In this document: positions 19,211-27,878 of the stretch, piece after piece
How positions within the stretch are numbered: the stretch's first letter is position 1
How the letters are laid out: each line of letters starts with the position of its first letter
Source of the DNA: Pirellula staleyi DSM 6068
GTDB lineage: Bacteria > Planctomycetota > Planctomycetia > Pirellulales > Pirellulaceae
Assembly: GCA_945900945.1 (NCBI GenBank)
Contig: CAMDKL010000022.1
Span: forward strand, 1-52,422
Length of the DNA stretch: 52,422 nt
Reading direction: 5' to 3'
Made by a program: the position numbers and the translations under genes
The notes under the pieces: generated by a model
Seen by the model: the letters and a program-made list of their open reading frames with translations, nothing else
Told to the model about the DNA's origin: nothing
Databases searched by the model: none

Positions 19211-21172
19211 GTGTCACCATCCATCCTACGCGATTCCAAACTGAGCAATACGCTGAATCACTTTCAGACGTTTGTTTGGCTTCGTTGGCGGATCCGAACC
19301 AACCAATTGCGGCATGGATCCTCGCTCGGTAAGGCACTTGCAACCATATTGCTAGTGTCGTTTTCCATGGCTGCTGCTGGATTGTTCGTCATGGGAGGAA
19401 TATTGGGGGCGTGGGTTCCGCGATTTGTACCTCGCGAAAACTACTTCCTTTTATGGGATGGTTTCATCGCTCTGTTCTGCTTTATCTGGGTGATCCATGT
19501 GGCTACCGACATTCAACGAAGCGACGCAATCACTTTTGATCGCATCTTGCATTTGCCCGTGGCTTTCTCGCAGGCATTTGCTCTCAATTATTTGAGCACG
19601 TTGATGAGCATGACGCTCCTTTCTCTGTGTGCATTTTGTTTCGGTTTCACTTTCGGATCCTACTTTTCTATTGGACCGATTTCACTTTTGTTTCTGATTC
19701 CTTTTGCTTTCTTCTTGGTCGCCATAACCGCGCTGACGTATCAATTGCAAGGATGGCTGGCAGCTATCATGTCCAATCCGCGACGGCGTCAAATGGTGAT
19801 GATTGCGCTGCCACTTTGCATCATCGTGATCTCACAGATTTCGGCTTTCTTTGCAACGCGATTTGCAAAGAATGGGTCGGAGCGAGCCCCCGTTCAAGCG
19901 TTTCCTGTTCCGCCGAGGGTAGCGATCCCCGCCGCCCTGCCTCAGCTTACCTCCGATGCCCTGTCGGATTCGGAAATGGAATCGCAAATCGAAGCTGAAT
20001 CTCCTATTCCTTTTATTTCAGCAATCGAGACTTCCCCAGACGACATTGATCAAGCGGGAACGACAAAGAACCTCGCATCGAGCTCGCTTTGGATTGGACG
20101 CATTCGTCTATTCAACCTATTGATCCCACCGCTGTGGATGGCTGGCTGTGTTGAGTCGATGATGTCAGGAACACTGCATGTATTCTGGCTCACCGGCGCA
20201 ATGGCGTTTGTGGGTTTTATTTCTCTGAAAAGGAACTACCGACAAACAATCCGATTCTACCAAGGTCAAACAGATTCACGTGCAACGGAGCCACGAGCAT
20301 GGGCTGCGGTTGTCCATCAAAAGGACCGAACAACGCGGCTAGTGTTCGAAGTTCCATTGAGGAACGAGAAAAGTGTGCTACTGGTTGAGCGCCGCGTCCC
20401 ATTCGTATCCGAAGAGACGGCAGCGATACTCACGATGACGTTGCAGTCCATGACGCGCGCGCCGGAAGTGAAGCTTTATCTGCTGTTACCGCTTATCGCT
20501 CCCTTTATTCTATTTGGAGTCTTGCAGTCTTGGCAATTGCCGAGGATCGATGAACTCAAAGCAGCGGTCATTGTGGGTTTCACCGCCTGCAGTCTGTTCA
20601 TCACGTCAGGCTTGCTCGGCAACTACTTTGCTTACGACCGAGCGGGGTTTCGGGCTTTCGTTCTATCACCCATTCGACGTGAACGCATTTTGCTCGGTCG
20701 CAATTTGGCTACCGCCCCCTTCCTGTTGTTGCAATCCTTACTCCTGGCTTTGGCAATTGGAGTCTACTTTGGAATGGCAATTGATAAAATGCTTTGCTCG
20801 CTATTTCTATCCGCATCGATCCTGCCACTGTACGGTCTTTTGACAAATGTGATGTCCATCTTGACTCCCTTTCCGCTGGCTGCAGGTAGCATTCAACCAA
20901 AGCAATTCAATCTTGTCCCCATCTTGTTTAGTCTTGTGTTGAGTATGTTCATGCCTGCAATAACCGCATTGGCTTTACTGCCACTCGGATTAGAATGGGT
21001 CATCGATCGATTTATTCCCAGTACTGAATTTTTTCCATTTGCTTTTCTGTTGTCGATACTATGGCTCGCTGGTTCGATAGCGATTTATCGTTGGCTTTTG
21101 CCTTGGGAGGGCAAACTGTTGGCCAACCATGAGAAAGAGCTTCTGAGAGTCGTTACCTCCAAGATCGAATAG
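19211..21172 (+). CDS. ABC-2 type transporter permease
   Basis: A 653-aa multi-pass membrane protein. Hydrophobic helices occur in two groups: roughly residues 40-200 (LGKALATILLVSFSMAAAGLFVMGG and several after it) and residues 420-640 (LYLLLPLIAPFILFGVL to LLSILWLAGSIAIYRWLL). A hydrophilic stretch (about 220-290, rich in Ser, Glu and Pro) lies between them. The gene begins at GTG 19211, 11 bp after the ATPase gene, and ends 5 bp before the DUF4129 gene. Context makes it the membrane partner of the ATPase. I see no motif that names the substrate. Confidence 0.82.
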   Translation: MSPSILRDSKLSNTLNHFQTFVWLRWRIRTNQLRHGSSLGKALATILLVSFSMAAAGLFVMGGILGAWVPRFVPRENYFLLWDGFIALFCFIWVIHVATDIQRSDAITFDRILHLPVAFSQAFALNYLSTLMSMTLLSLCAFCFGFTFGSYFSIGPISLLFLIPFAFFLVAITALTYQLQGWLAAIMSNPRRRQMVMIALPLCIIVISQISAFFATRFAKNGSERAPVQAFPVPPRVAIPAALPQLTSDALSDSEMESQIEAESPIPFISAIETSPDDIDQAGTTKNLASSSLWIGRIRLFNLLIPPLWMAGCVESMMSGTLHVFWLTGAMAFVGFISLKRNYRQTIRFYQGQTDSRATEPRAWAAVVHQKDRTTRLVFEVPLRNEKSVLLVERRVPFVSEETAAILTMTLQSMTRAPEVKLYLLLPLIAPFILFGVLQSWQLPRIDELKAAVIVGFTACSLFITSGLLGNYFAYDRAGFRAFVLSPIRRERILLGRNLATAPFLLLQSLLLALAIGVYFGMAIDKMLCSLFLSASILPLYGLLTNVMSILTPFPLAAGSIQPKQFNLVPILFSLVLSMFMPAITALALLPLGLEWVIDRFIPSTEFFPFAFLLSILWLAGSIAIYRWLLPWEGKLLANHEKELLRVVTSKIE

Positions 21173-21177
21173 GATAA

Positions 21178-23055
21178 GTGGCCCCGATGGCGATCGAAAA
21201 GAAGCTTCGACCTGAAGGTTTAGATTTCTTCTTAGCCGCGACCGCTCCGATATTCATCATCGGGATGATTGGGTCACTCGTCTATTTTGTGATCACCGTT
21301 TGCTACCAAGGATCTTTCACAGAGCGATTGATGTGGATTTTGGGTCTTTACACGGTTGCGGCAGTTTTGATTGCTCGGATCGCCATCGAGCAAAGTCGAC
21401 AGTTAGCATACACCTATATGTTCGTGCTCGCGGCTGCGACCTTGGTTGTGACCCCGCAGTTCTTCGTCGTAAGTGGAGCTATGGCTGTCTTTAGTTTTCC
21501 AATCCTGATCTGCCTGTTGGTGATGGTCGCTGTGCTCGCAGATCGAATTACGTTTGACTGCACCTCGATGAATGAGCAAGTGCAAAGCACAGGCGTCGGA
21601 CTGTTGCAGTCGCTCGGTTTGGTTAAAAGCGAACGCAATCAGACAATGCCAAAATCAAGGGCGGCTAGCGCAAATGCGGAGTCTCCGAATGGTAAGGCAA
21701 TCAAGAAAAAGTCAGGAACAAAACGCAAACACAATCCAGGTGTCTGGGTTTTGTATTTTGCTTTGCTCGCATTGCCATTGTTTGGGCTAGGACAAATGGT
21801 GATTCAAAGCCCGGGTGATCGTCGTTGGGCTTTTACCTATTTGTTCATTTATCTTCTTAGTTCCCTATTTTTGCTAGTCTTGATCTCGCTCCTATCGTTG
21901 CGAAAGTACTTGCGGGAACGCGGTGTTCCAATGGAAACCTCTTTTGCGATTCGTTGGTTGGCGATCGGGATGACAAGTGTCTTTACTGTTTTATTTGTTC
22001 TTTCACTCCTGCCAATCCCCAGTCAATCATTCCTATCGATGGAGTTACCGTTTCGCATATCAAGCCAAGACGACTTGAAAGTGAGTCAATGGGGTTGGGG
22101 CGGCGAAGGTGCTAAGGGCGAAGGTCCGAAAATTGGAAAAGAAGTTGAGGGCAAACCACAAGGTCAACCAGCGGCAAATCAAAAACCGCAAGAGAATAAA
22201 AACGCCCAGCAAAACGATCCCAAGCAGGGGGACGGAAAGCCAAGCGAAAACCAATCGGATGGCCAGCAGGACGGCAAGAGCCAATCGGCTGACGGAACGC
22301 AAAAAGGCGACAAGCAGGGCGACGGCAAAAAAGGAAAACCGGGAGGCGAGCCTAAGAAGAATGACCCAGCTGTCGACAAAAACGACCAGTCGAAACCTGA
22401 AGAACGAAATCCGCTGGCCGGTGAGAAGCCTCCTCCGAAGGACAAAGATGGGGCCGAACGGCGGCAGCCTGATCAAGCTCCGGATCAACAGAATCAACAG
22501 CAACAACAGAATCAACAAGTACCTTCAATGGCGATTCAATGGAATTTTTCAGCTGGATTGCAGTGGTTGGTTATGTTGATATTGTTAATTGTATCCATTG
22601 TTTTTGGAGTGAAGTACCGAAGGGAATTGGCCACGTCCATCAAGGACTTTGGCGATTGGCTTCGCGCTTTGTTGGGGCGCAAAAATAAATCCATCGTTCC
22701 ATTGGAACTGGTGGACGAGGTCACAACGACCATCGCAGATCTTTATCCTCCCTTTCATACGTTTGCAAATCCATTTGCGGCCGGAAGCGGTTGGAGTCGA
22801 GAGCAAATGGTGCGCTATATGTATCGAGCCGTGTTGTCGTGGGGTTACGAGCATCGCGTGGTGCGGCGCGAGGACGAAACGCCTGAGGAGTTTATACGTC
22901 GACTTGCTCGTCGTTATCCCGAACAGCAGGAGTACTTGAGCCTGTTGGGGGTTTTTTACAACCGGATTGCGTATGCAAGGGGTGCTGTTTCTCAAGCCGA
23001 ACTCAAACCCATGACCGAGTTATGGCAGTGGCTTTCGAAGTCATCCGCCAAATAA
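21178..23055 (+). CDS. DUF4129-domain membrane protein with long low-complexity linker
   Basis: A 625-aa protein from GTG 21178 (an ATG three codons later is equally good). The N-terminal half has about eight hydrophobic helices in three groups (residues 18-140, 185-250 and 260-285). A hydrophilic segment at about 305-450 is dominated by Gln, Lys, Gly, Asp, Pro and Asn, with many GD, KG and QQ steps. One more helix follows (LQWLVMLILLIVSIVFGV). The C-terminal cytoplasmic domain (about 520-620) fits DUF4129: MVRYMYRAVLSWGYEHRVVRREDETPEEFIRRL and ending LGVFYNRIAYARG. DUF4129 domains often accompany transglutaminase-type operons; here it is the third gene of an ABC transporter operon. Confidence 0.85.
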   Translation: MAPMAIEKKLRPEGLDFFLAATAPIFIIGMIGSLVYFVITVCYQGSFTERLMWILGLYTVAAVLIARIAIEQSRQLAYTYMFVLAAATLVVTPQFFVVSGAMAVFSFPILICLLVMVAVLADRITFDCTSMNEQVQSTGVGLLQSLGLVKSERNQTMPKSRAASANAESPNGKAIKKKSGTKRKHNPGVWVLYFALLALPLFGLGQMVIQSPGDRRWAFTYLFIYLLSSLFLLVLISLLSLRKYLRERGVPMETSFAIRWLAIGMTSVFTVLFVLSLLPIPSQSFLSMELPFRISSQDDLKVSQWGWGGEGAKGEGPKIGKEVEGKPQGQPAANQKPQENKNAQQNDPKQGDGKPSENQSDGQQDGKSQSADGTQKGDKQGDGKKGKPGGEPKKNDPAVDKNDQSKPEERNPLAGEKPPPKDKDGAERRQPDQAPDQQNQQQQQNQQVPSMAIQWNFSAGLQWLVMLILLIVSIVFGVKYRRELATSIKDFGDWLRALLGRKNKSIVPLELVDEVTTTIADLYPPFHTFANPFAAGSGWSREQMVRYMYRAVLSWGYEHRVVRREDETPEEFIRRLARRYPEQQEYLSLLGVFYNRIAYARGAVSQAELKPMTELWQWLSKSSAK

Positions 23056-23106
23056 ACTGACAACTCGCGATTCCTTGAGACAAGGAAAGCAAAGGCGACT
23101 CGCTAT

Positions 23107-23355
23107 GTGCAGCATTATCCCGATCGTGACGATTGCTGCAATCGTTCGCCTTACAAGGTGTGTGGGTTTGAAGGGTGTGTCGAGATCACTGCAAAACTAA
23201 TGCTAAGCGGGACACGAATTGTCCAAATACCGATTAGTTATGTTCCGAGAAAAGTGTCCGAAGGTAAGAAGCTTACGATGTCATTGGATTGTCTCGGCGA
23301 GACAGCTGCTACAACCAATGCGTGGAACACCTTCGGCGCGCTTCACAAAACTTGA
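23107..23355 (+). pseudogene. C-terminal remnant of a GT2 glycosyltransferase
   Basis: An 82-aa frame contains GFEGCVEITAKLMLSGTRI followed by VQIPISYVPRKVSEGKKLTM. This is the C-terminal signature of dolichyl-phosphate-mannose-synthase-like GT2 enzymes, whose typical wording is GFE-x-x-x-E-x-T-A-K...I-x-E-V-P-I-x-Y-x-x-R...EGKK. The nucleotide-sugar-binding N-terminal 200 residues are missing: upstream lies only 50 bp and then the DUF4129 gene. Downstream of the motif the sequence degrades and stops. It is best read as a decayed fragment rather than a functional small gene. Confidence 0.7.
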
Positions 23356-23635
23356 AAATTAGATGAACAATTATTCGATGCCGGTTTGGAACTCCAAAGA
23401 CAGGAGGTAATCCAAAGCGACATTAATGGCTGGTCTATCGAATCGACGATGTTCGAGGGCTTCCTAGCAGGAATTGCGATTTATGTTAAGAGCAATTGTG
23501 CCATTTAACTACTTCTTTTGCCCTGTTATTTCATTGCTATAAGCGTGAATTTCGCCTTGCCAAGGAACGGCTTGATCGACGAAACTACGGGACTTGATTT
23601 TTACGGATCTACAACACGGGACGGAACAAAACGGC
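23356..23635. other. Intergenic stretch between GT2 remnant and helicase gene
   Basis: About 280 bp with no convincing ORF or strong hairpin. It holds the promoter region of the helicase gene, but I cannot mark -35/-10 boxes with confidence. Confidence 0.5.
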
Positions 23636-26600
23636 ATGACGAACCTGGCACAACTGGACCCTCCCAAGGCGACCGGATTGATTGTCCATATACTCGAAGC
23701 AATTGGTCTTTTAGAAAAGAAAATCCGACCCCAGCAGCTATTAATGGCTCGCTATTACACTGCTCAAGATCAGCCGAGACTCAAGAAAGGCGAAAGTAGC
23801 CTTCAATGGGATTTCGAATTGCAAGGAGTTGCGCCGGTCCGCGGACAATTCAATACTAGCATTCTGTTTGAATTGGATACCAAGCAGCTTGGGAATCTCA
23901 TGGACCCCAGCGGGGGACGAGTCATTCGCCAGCTCAACGCACAATGCAGTTGCGTCGAAACCGTAAAACCATGCGTTCATCAGATTCATTGCTTGCATTA
24001 CATCCGCAGGCAATTGAGTGGAAAATCGGCCGACGATGCTATTCAGTGGATGGAGAGCTGTGTCACAGATGGCCGCCATGCAGGACGAAAACTGGTCGAG
24101 TCGCTTGGATACCTGAAAGATGCACCTGTCGCACCGGATACGCCCGCCGATGAGATGGAGCGGGACCGCCTCATGCGGATCCAGTGGCGGTTGTCGTTTT
24201 CGAACAGCACCGTGAAGATAAACGCATACCTTCAAACCATGCGAAAGAAGGGAGGATGGAACAAGGGTCGTCCTCTGCGCGACGGTCTAGATACGGTTGA
24301 GGAAGCGGCCTTGGTTCACCCATCTGACCGGATGTTGATCTTGTTGCTGCAATCTGCCGAGGAATCCTATCGAGGCCAAACGCCTCGTATTGTTCGCGAA
24401 TGCCTGAAGCTGCTTAAAGACCATCCGCATTTGACACTTGACGACGAGCTCCAAACACCCATTCGGATCAAAGAGTGTCCGATCGAAGTTCGAATCGACG
24501 AACACGAAGACATTTATAAACCGAGCATCTATCAAGGCGAGGTTCAAATCGTATCCTTGCGGGATAATCCCGACTACTTTATGGGAACGATCAACAACCA
24601 CGAAACGATGATGCTGCGATTGGATCGCGATCAACGCAGCATTTGGATTAGCAGCATCGACAATCGGATGAAACGCTTGATCGAAGACTTGCACGCCGCC
24701 GAACGTCGCGAAGCGGTACTCGATCAAGAGACGGCCGAACAGTTTGCGGACTTAGTTGCCGCCGCTGCAGATCCAAAGTGGATTCAGATTAACCTGCCGG
24801 AACGACTTGCAGGCCCTGAGCAACCCTTGGAACCCAATATCGAAATCCATCTGTCGCCGTTTGGCAAGGAGAGCTTGCTGGTTGGATTGCGAGTGGCCTG
24901 CGACGTCGTTGCGGATCAGCCGGTTCCCGGCATGGAGCCTGATCGATTGCGTGTTGCAACGCCCGCCGGGCGGTTTCAGCTATTGCGTTCACTCGAGGAG
25001 GAATCGATTCGTGCCGACGAGATCGCCGGTGCGCTTGAACTGGGTCAACTGCTCTACGAAAGTCCTTATACCTGGATCGCCGAGAATCCGGATCTAGCGC
25101 TCGATTTGCTCCAGCGCATACAATCATTGGGCGAAAACGCTCCTACCGTTTGTTGGCCTAAGAGTCAGCCGATGAAAATTATCGGTGAAATCACACCGCA
25201 ACGGTTGCAAGTTCGATTGACCAGCCAACGCGATTGGTTTGGTGTGGAAGGGATTGCAAGGCTCGAAGGGCTTGAGATCCCGCTGGCTGAACTGCTAACC
25301 GCTTTGCGCGGTGGCCGACGATTCGTTCCGCTGGGAGACGGCCAATTTGCCATGATCTCAGAACAATTGCGTCAGCGACTTAATAGTATTCAGGACGTTT
25401 CGCAAAGCGACTCGGGTGCAATCCGCGTTTCAAGAGCTGCGACTGCGGTTGTCGAAGAGGCGCTCGGAAGCGACATCAGCTACGAATCCGACATGTCCTG
25501 GCGCGATGCGCTCGACCGATTGGCCGGAGCAAAGGTTCTCAAGCCAGTCATACCACCTAACCTCAATGCAGAACTTCGCGACTATCAAAAAACGGGCTAT
25601 GCATGGCTTGCTAAGTTAGCGCATTGGGGGATCGGAGGATGCTTGGCGGACGACATGGGTTTAGGTAAAACGGTACAAGCCTTAGGTGTGTTGCTAGATC
25701 GCGCAAACAAAGGGGCAGCTCTGATCATTGCTCCGACCAGCGTTGGCATCAATTGGCAACGGGAAACGGAGAAATTTGCACCATCGCTCAAAGCAAAGCT
25801 ATACCGCGAACACGACCGTCAGACGTTGGTGGACACCGCCGGACCTGGCGATCTGATTATTACTAGTTATCAATTGCTACAGCGCGACGTCGATAGGTTC
25901 ACGGCGAGATCGTGGCATACTCTGGTCCTCGACGAAGCACAATTCATCAAGAACTTCCAAACCAAGACAGCGCAAGCTGTTCGGCAACTGGATGCGGATT
26001 GGCGTATCGCTTTGTCGGGTACCCCGCTTGAGAACCACTTGGGCGAACTTTGGAGCCTGATGCGGACGGTCAGTCCTGGATTGCTCGGTTCCTGGGACCG
26101 TTTCCGCAAGAGTTTTGCGGAGCCCATCGAACGGCAAGGGGACAAAGATCGCTTGAAAGCATTAGGACGTGTTGTGCGGCCTTTCATCTTGCGACGAACC
26201 AAAAAGGAAGTACTTTCGGAGTTGCCAGATCGTACTGAAATTGTTCGATTGGCAGAACTCTCGGTAGAAGAACGCCAAAAGTACGATGCGGCCCGAATGG
26301 CGGCACTGGCTGAAATCACTAAGCCTGGCGATAGCGAACATGAATCTCAAATGCGCATCCGCGTTTTAGCATGGCTAACACGATTGCGTCAACTAGCTTG
26401 TCACCCGGGATTGGTTGACAAGCGATGGGATAAATCGTCGGCCAAACTCGATCTGTTTATGGAGATTGTTGGAGAGTTGCGTGAAGGGGAGCATCGAGCG
26501 TTGGTATTTAGCCAATTCGTTCAGCATCTCCTTTTGATCCGCGGTGCGCTCGATAAACTCGGTATTAAGTACCAGTACCTCGACGGCTCGACTCCGGCAG

Positions 26601-26962
26601 CAAAGAGACAAGATGCTGTCGACCGATTTCAAGCTGGCGAAGGCGAATTGTTTTTGATCTCGCTAAAGGCGGGTGGAACGGGTCTCAATCTGACAGCGGC
26701 GGACTATGTCATCCACATGGACCCGTGGTGGAATCCGGCAGTCGAGGACCAAGCGACCGACCGAGCCCACCGCATCGGTCAGGAACGAGCCGTCACGGTC
26801 TATCGTATCGTTGCCAAGGACACGATCGAGCAACAGATTCTCGCATTGCATGCTGACAAACGAGAGTTGATCAGTGGAGTTCTCGATGGCGCCGATCGAG
26901 CTGGCCGCATGAGCACCGACGAACTAGTATCGCTCATTAAATTGAGTCAAGTCGAAAGCTAA
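23636..26962 (+). CDS. SWIM zinc finger and SNF2-family DNA helicase/ATPase
   Basis: A 1108-aa Swi2/Snf2-type ATPase from ATG 23636; a TTG 14 codons upstream is also open. The N-terminal region has a SWIM-type zinc finger, CSC-x6-CVH (C104, C106, C113, H115). A long middle part (about 200-620) of unassigned beta-rich sequence follows. The helicase domain starts at LNAELRDYQKTGYAWLAKL; motif I is DDMGLGKTVQ (about 671-680), motif II is DEAQ (about 765), then ALSGTPLENHLGELWSLM. The C-terminal lobe has RALVFSQFVQHLLLI, LFLISLKAGGTGLNLTAAD and the final HRIGQERAVTVYRIVAKDTIEQQIL. Such proteins remodel protein-DNA or protein-nucleic-acid complexes; the specific substrate is unknown. It stands alone between two gene remnants. 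Confidence 0.95.
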   Translation: MTNLAQLDPPKATGLIVHILEAIGLLEKKIRPQQLLMARYYTAQDQPRLKKGESSLQWDFELQGVAPVRGQFNTSILFELDTKQLGNLMDPSGGRVIRQLNAQCSCVETVKPCVHQIHCLHYIRRQLSGKSADDAIQWMESCVTDGRHAGRKLVESLGYLKDAPVAPDTPADEMERDRLMRIQWRLSFSNSTVKINAYLQTMRKKGGWNKGRPLRDGLDTVEEAALVHPSDRMLILLLQSAEESYRGQTPRIVRECLKLLKDHPHLTLDDELQTPIRIKECPIEVRIDEHEDIYKPSIYQGEVQIVSLRDNPDYFMGTINNHETMMLRLDRDQRSIWISSIDNRMKRLIEDLHAAERREAVLDQETAEQFADLVAAAADPKWIQINLPERLAGPEQPLEPNIEIHLSPFGKESLLVGLRVACDVVADQPVPGMEPDRLRVATPAGRFQLLRSLEEESIRADEIAGALELGQLLYESPYTWIAENPDLALDLLQRIQSLGENAPTVCWPKSQPMKIIGEITPQRLQVRLTSQRDWFGVEGIARLEGLEIPLAELLTALRGGRRFVPLGDGQFAMISEQLRQRLNSIQDVSQSDSGAIRVSRAATAVVEEALGSDISYESDMSWRDALDRLAGAKVLKPVIPPNLNAELRDYQKTGYAWLAKLAHWGIGGCLADDMGLGKTVQALGVLLDRANKGAALIIAPTSVGINWQRETEKFAPSLKAKLYREHDRQTLVDTAGPGDLIITSYQLLQRDVDRFTARSWHTLVLDEAQFIKNFQTKTAQAVRQLDADWRIALSGTPLENHLGELWSLMRTVSPGLLGSWDRFRKSFAEPIERQGDKDRLKALGRVVRPFILRRTKKEVLSELPDRTEIVRLAELSVEERQKYDAARMAALAEITKPGDSEHESQMRIRVLAWLTRLRQLACHPGLVDKRWDKSSAKLDLFMEIVGELREGEHRALVFSQFVQHLLLIRGALDKLGIKYQYLDGSTPAAKRQDAVDRFQAGEGELFLISLKAGGTGLNLTAADYVIHMDPWWNPAVEDQATDRAHRIGQERAVTVYRIVAKDTIEQQILALHADKRELISGVLDGADRAGRMSTDELVSLIKLSQVES

Positions 26963-26985
26963 TTTTGGATTAAGCTCTCAACGAG

Positions 26986-27240
26986 CTAGCTCGCCTGGGT
27001 GAGGATTCGAGCTATGGCTGCAGTTCCGACTTGACGCCCCAGTTCGAATCCCACTGTGTTGTCGAAATTGAAAGGGATGCCACCGTAGATGCGACTAAGG
27101 CCAGCTTGCTCGGCGGCTTGGTTGAAACTGTCGAAGTGCCGCGTTACGATCTGCGACGGGTCAAGCGGTCGTTGTTCGGCTGCCAAATGACCATCACTTT
27201 GGCTATCCAATAGATCGCATGCAATATCCAGGCTAGCGCC
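26986..27240 (-). pseudogene. C-terminal remnant of a vanadium-dependent haloperoxidase-like gene
   Basis: The 74-aa frame (open a further ten codons upstream to about 27240) ends FNQAAEQAGLSRIYGG, then IPFNFDNTVGFELGRQVGTAAIARI. The A-x-E/Q-A-G-x-S-R-I-Y-G-G-I-H/P-F...G-x-x-x-G-x-x-V block is the signature end of vanadium haloperoxidase/PAP2-superfamily proteins in planctomycetes and other bacteria. The expected HG of SRIYGGIHF is IP here, so the second metal-pocket histidine region is altered, and the N-terminal several hundred residues are absent. It is therefore a truncated, probably dead copy. Confidence 0.65.
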
Positions 27241-27262
27241 TCAGGCTCAGTAAACTCCCAAC

Positions 27263-27289
27263 TTATTTCGACAGCGAAGGTCGAAATAA
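27263..27289. terminator. Perfect 10-bp hairpin between helicase and tadE-like genes
   Basis: TTATTTCGAC (27263-27272) pairs perfectly with GTCGAAATAA (27280-27289) around a 7-nt loop. On either side lie two partial copies of a CTAGCGCC..GGCTCA motif (near 27233 and 27313). It could terminate the minus-strand tadE-like transcript (no long T-run) or be a dispersed repeat. Confidence 0.4.
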
Positions 27290-27363
27290 TTCCGCATAGT
27301 GCTTCATCTAAACTAGCGCCAGCGGCTCAACCCAAGAATGAAGGCTGGATAGTGCACAAGTCA

Positions 27364-27816
27364 TTAAAGGCTCTCCTTACGCATAGTGGTGGATGCGCTA
27401 ACGGTCCTGTCAGACATGAATAGCGGCATCGATAGCCAGGACACGTTTTGGGAGGGTACGCTGATCGAAACCGTAACGTAAACGCCACTACTAGATGGTA
27501 TCGAGGTTGAGGCAACACTGACTGTCGCGCCCGTGATGTCAGATTTCGCAAGCAATGCATCAACACTGTTCTTTACAGATGTGTTGGTGGAATTCGTAAG
27601 CGTCCCTTCACGTGCACCCTCCCGCGATACATTGACCAATAGTTGTTTGACCATTGTCATTCGACCGATCTCGATCATCCCAAGCGTAAACAGAATCATC
27701 AGCGGTGACACGACCGCGAACTCGACCATCGCGGCCCCAAGCCTCGTTCGGCTTAGCTTTCGTCGTTTTCTGTAACGATCGTTAGGTTGAATCGAATGGC
27801 TTAGAGCTCGAATCAT
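27364..27816 (-). CDS. TadE-like pilus assembly family protein
   Basis: A 150-aa protein with a basic N-terminus (RKRRKLSRTRLG) followed by AAMVEFAVVSPLMILFTLGMIEIGR, the TadE-like segment with its conserved glutamate in a hydrophobic helix, then MVKQLLVNVSREGAREG. TadE/F proteins are minor pseudopilins of Flp/Tad pili, but planctomycetes hold many such genes without a Tad machinery. The C-terminal part is a Ser/Thr/Val-rich beta-type domain. It is the last gene of a minus-strand set of three. Confidence 0.9.
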   Translation of the reverse strand: MIRALSHSIQPNDRYRKRRKLSRTRLGAAMVEFAVVSPLMILFTLGMIEIGRMTMVKQLLVNVSREGAREGTLTNSTNTSVKNSVDALLAKSDITGATVSVASTSIPSSSGVYVTVSISVPSQNVSWLSMPLFMSDRTVSASTTMRKESL

Positions 27817-27878
27817 AGTTTTTTCTCACTTATCGACAGCAGGAAGGGTGCGATCAGGTTACCGATTCAGGAAAGCCA

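Noticed and set aside
22060-22518. 152-aa minus-strand ORF rich in Leu/Phe
   Set aside because: It is the antisense shadow of the low-complexity linker of the DUF4129 gene.
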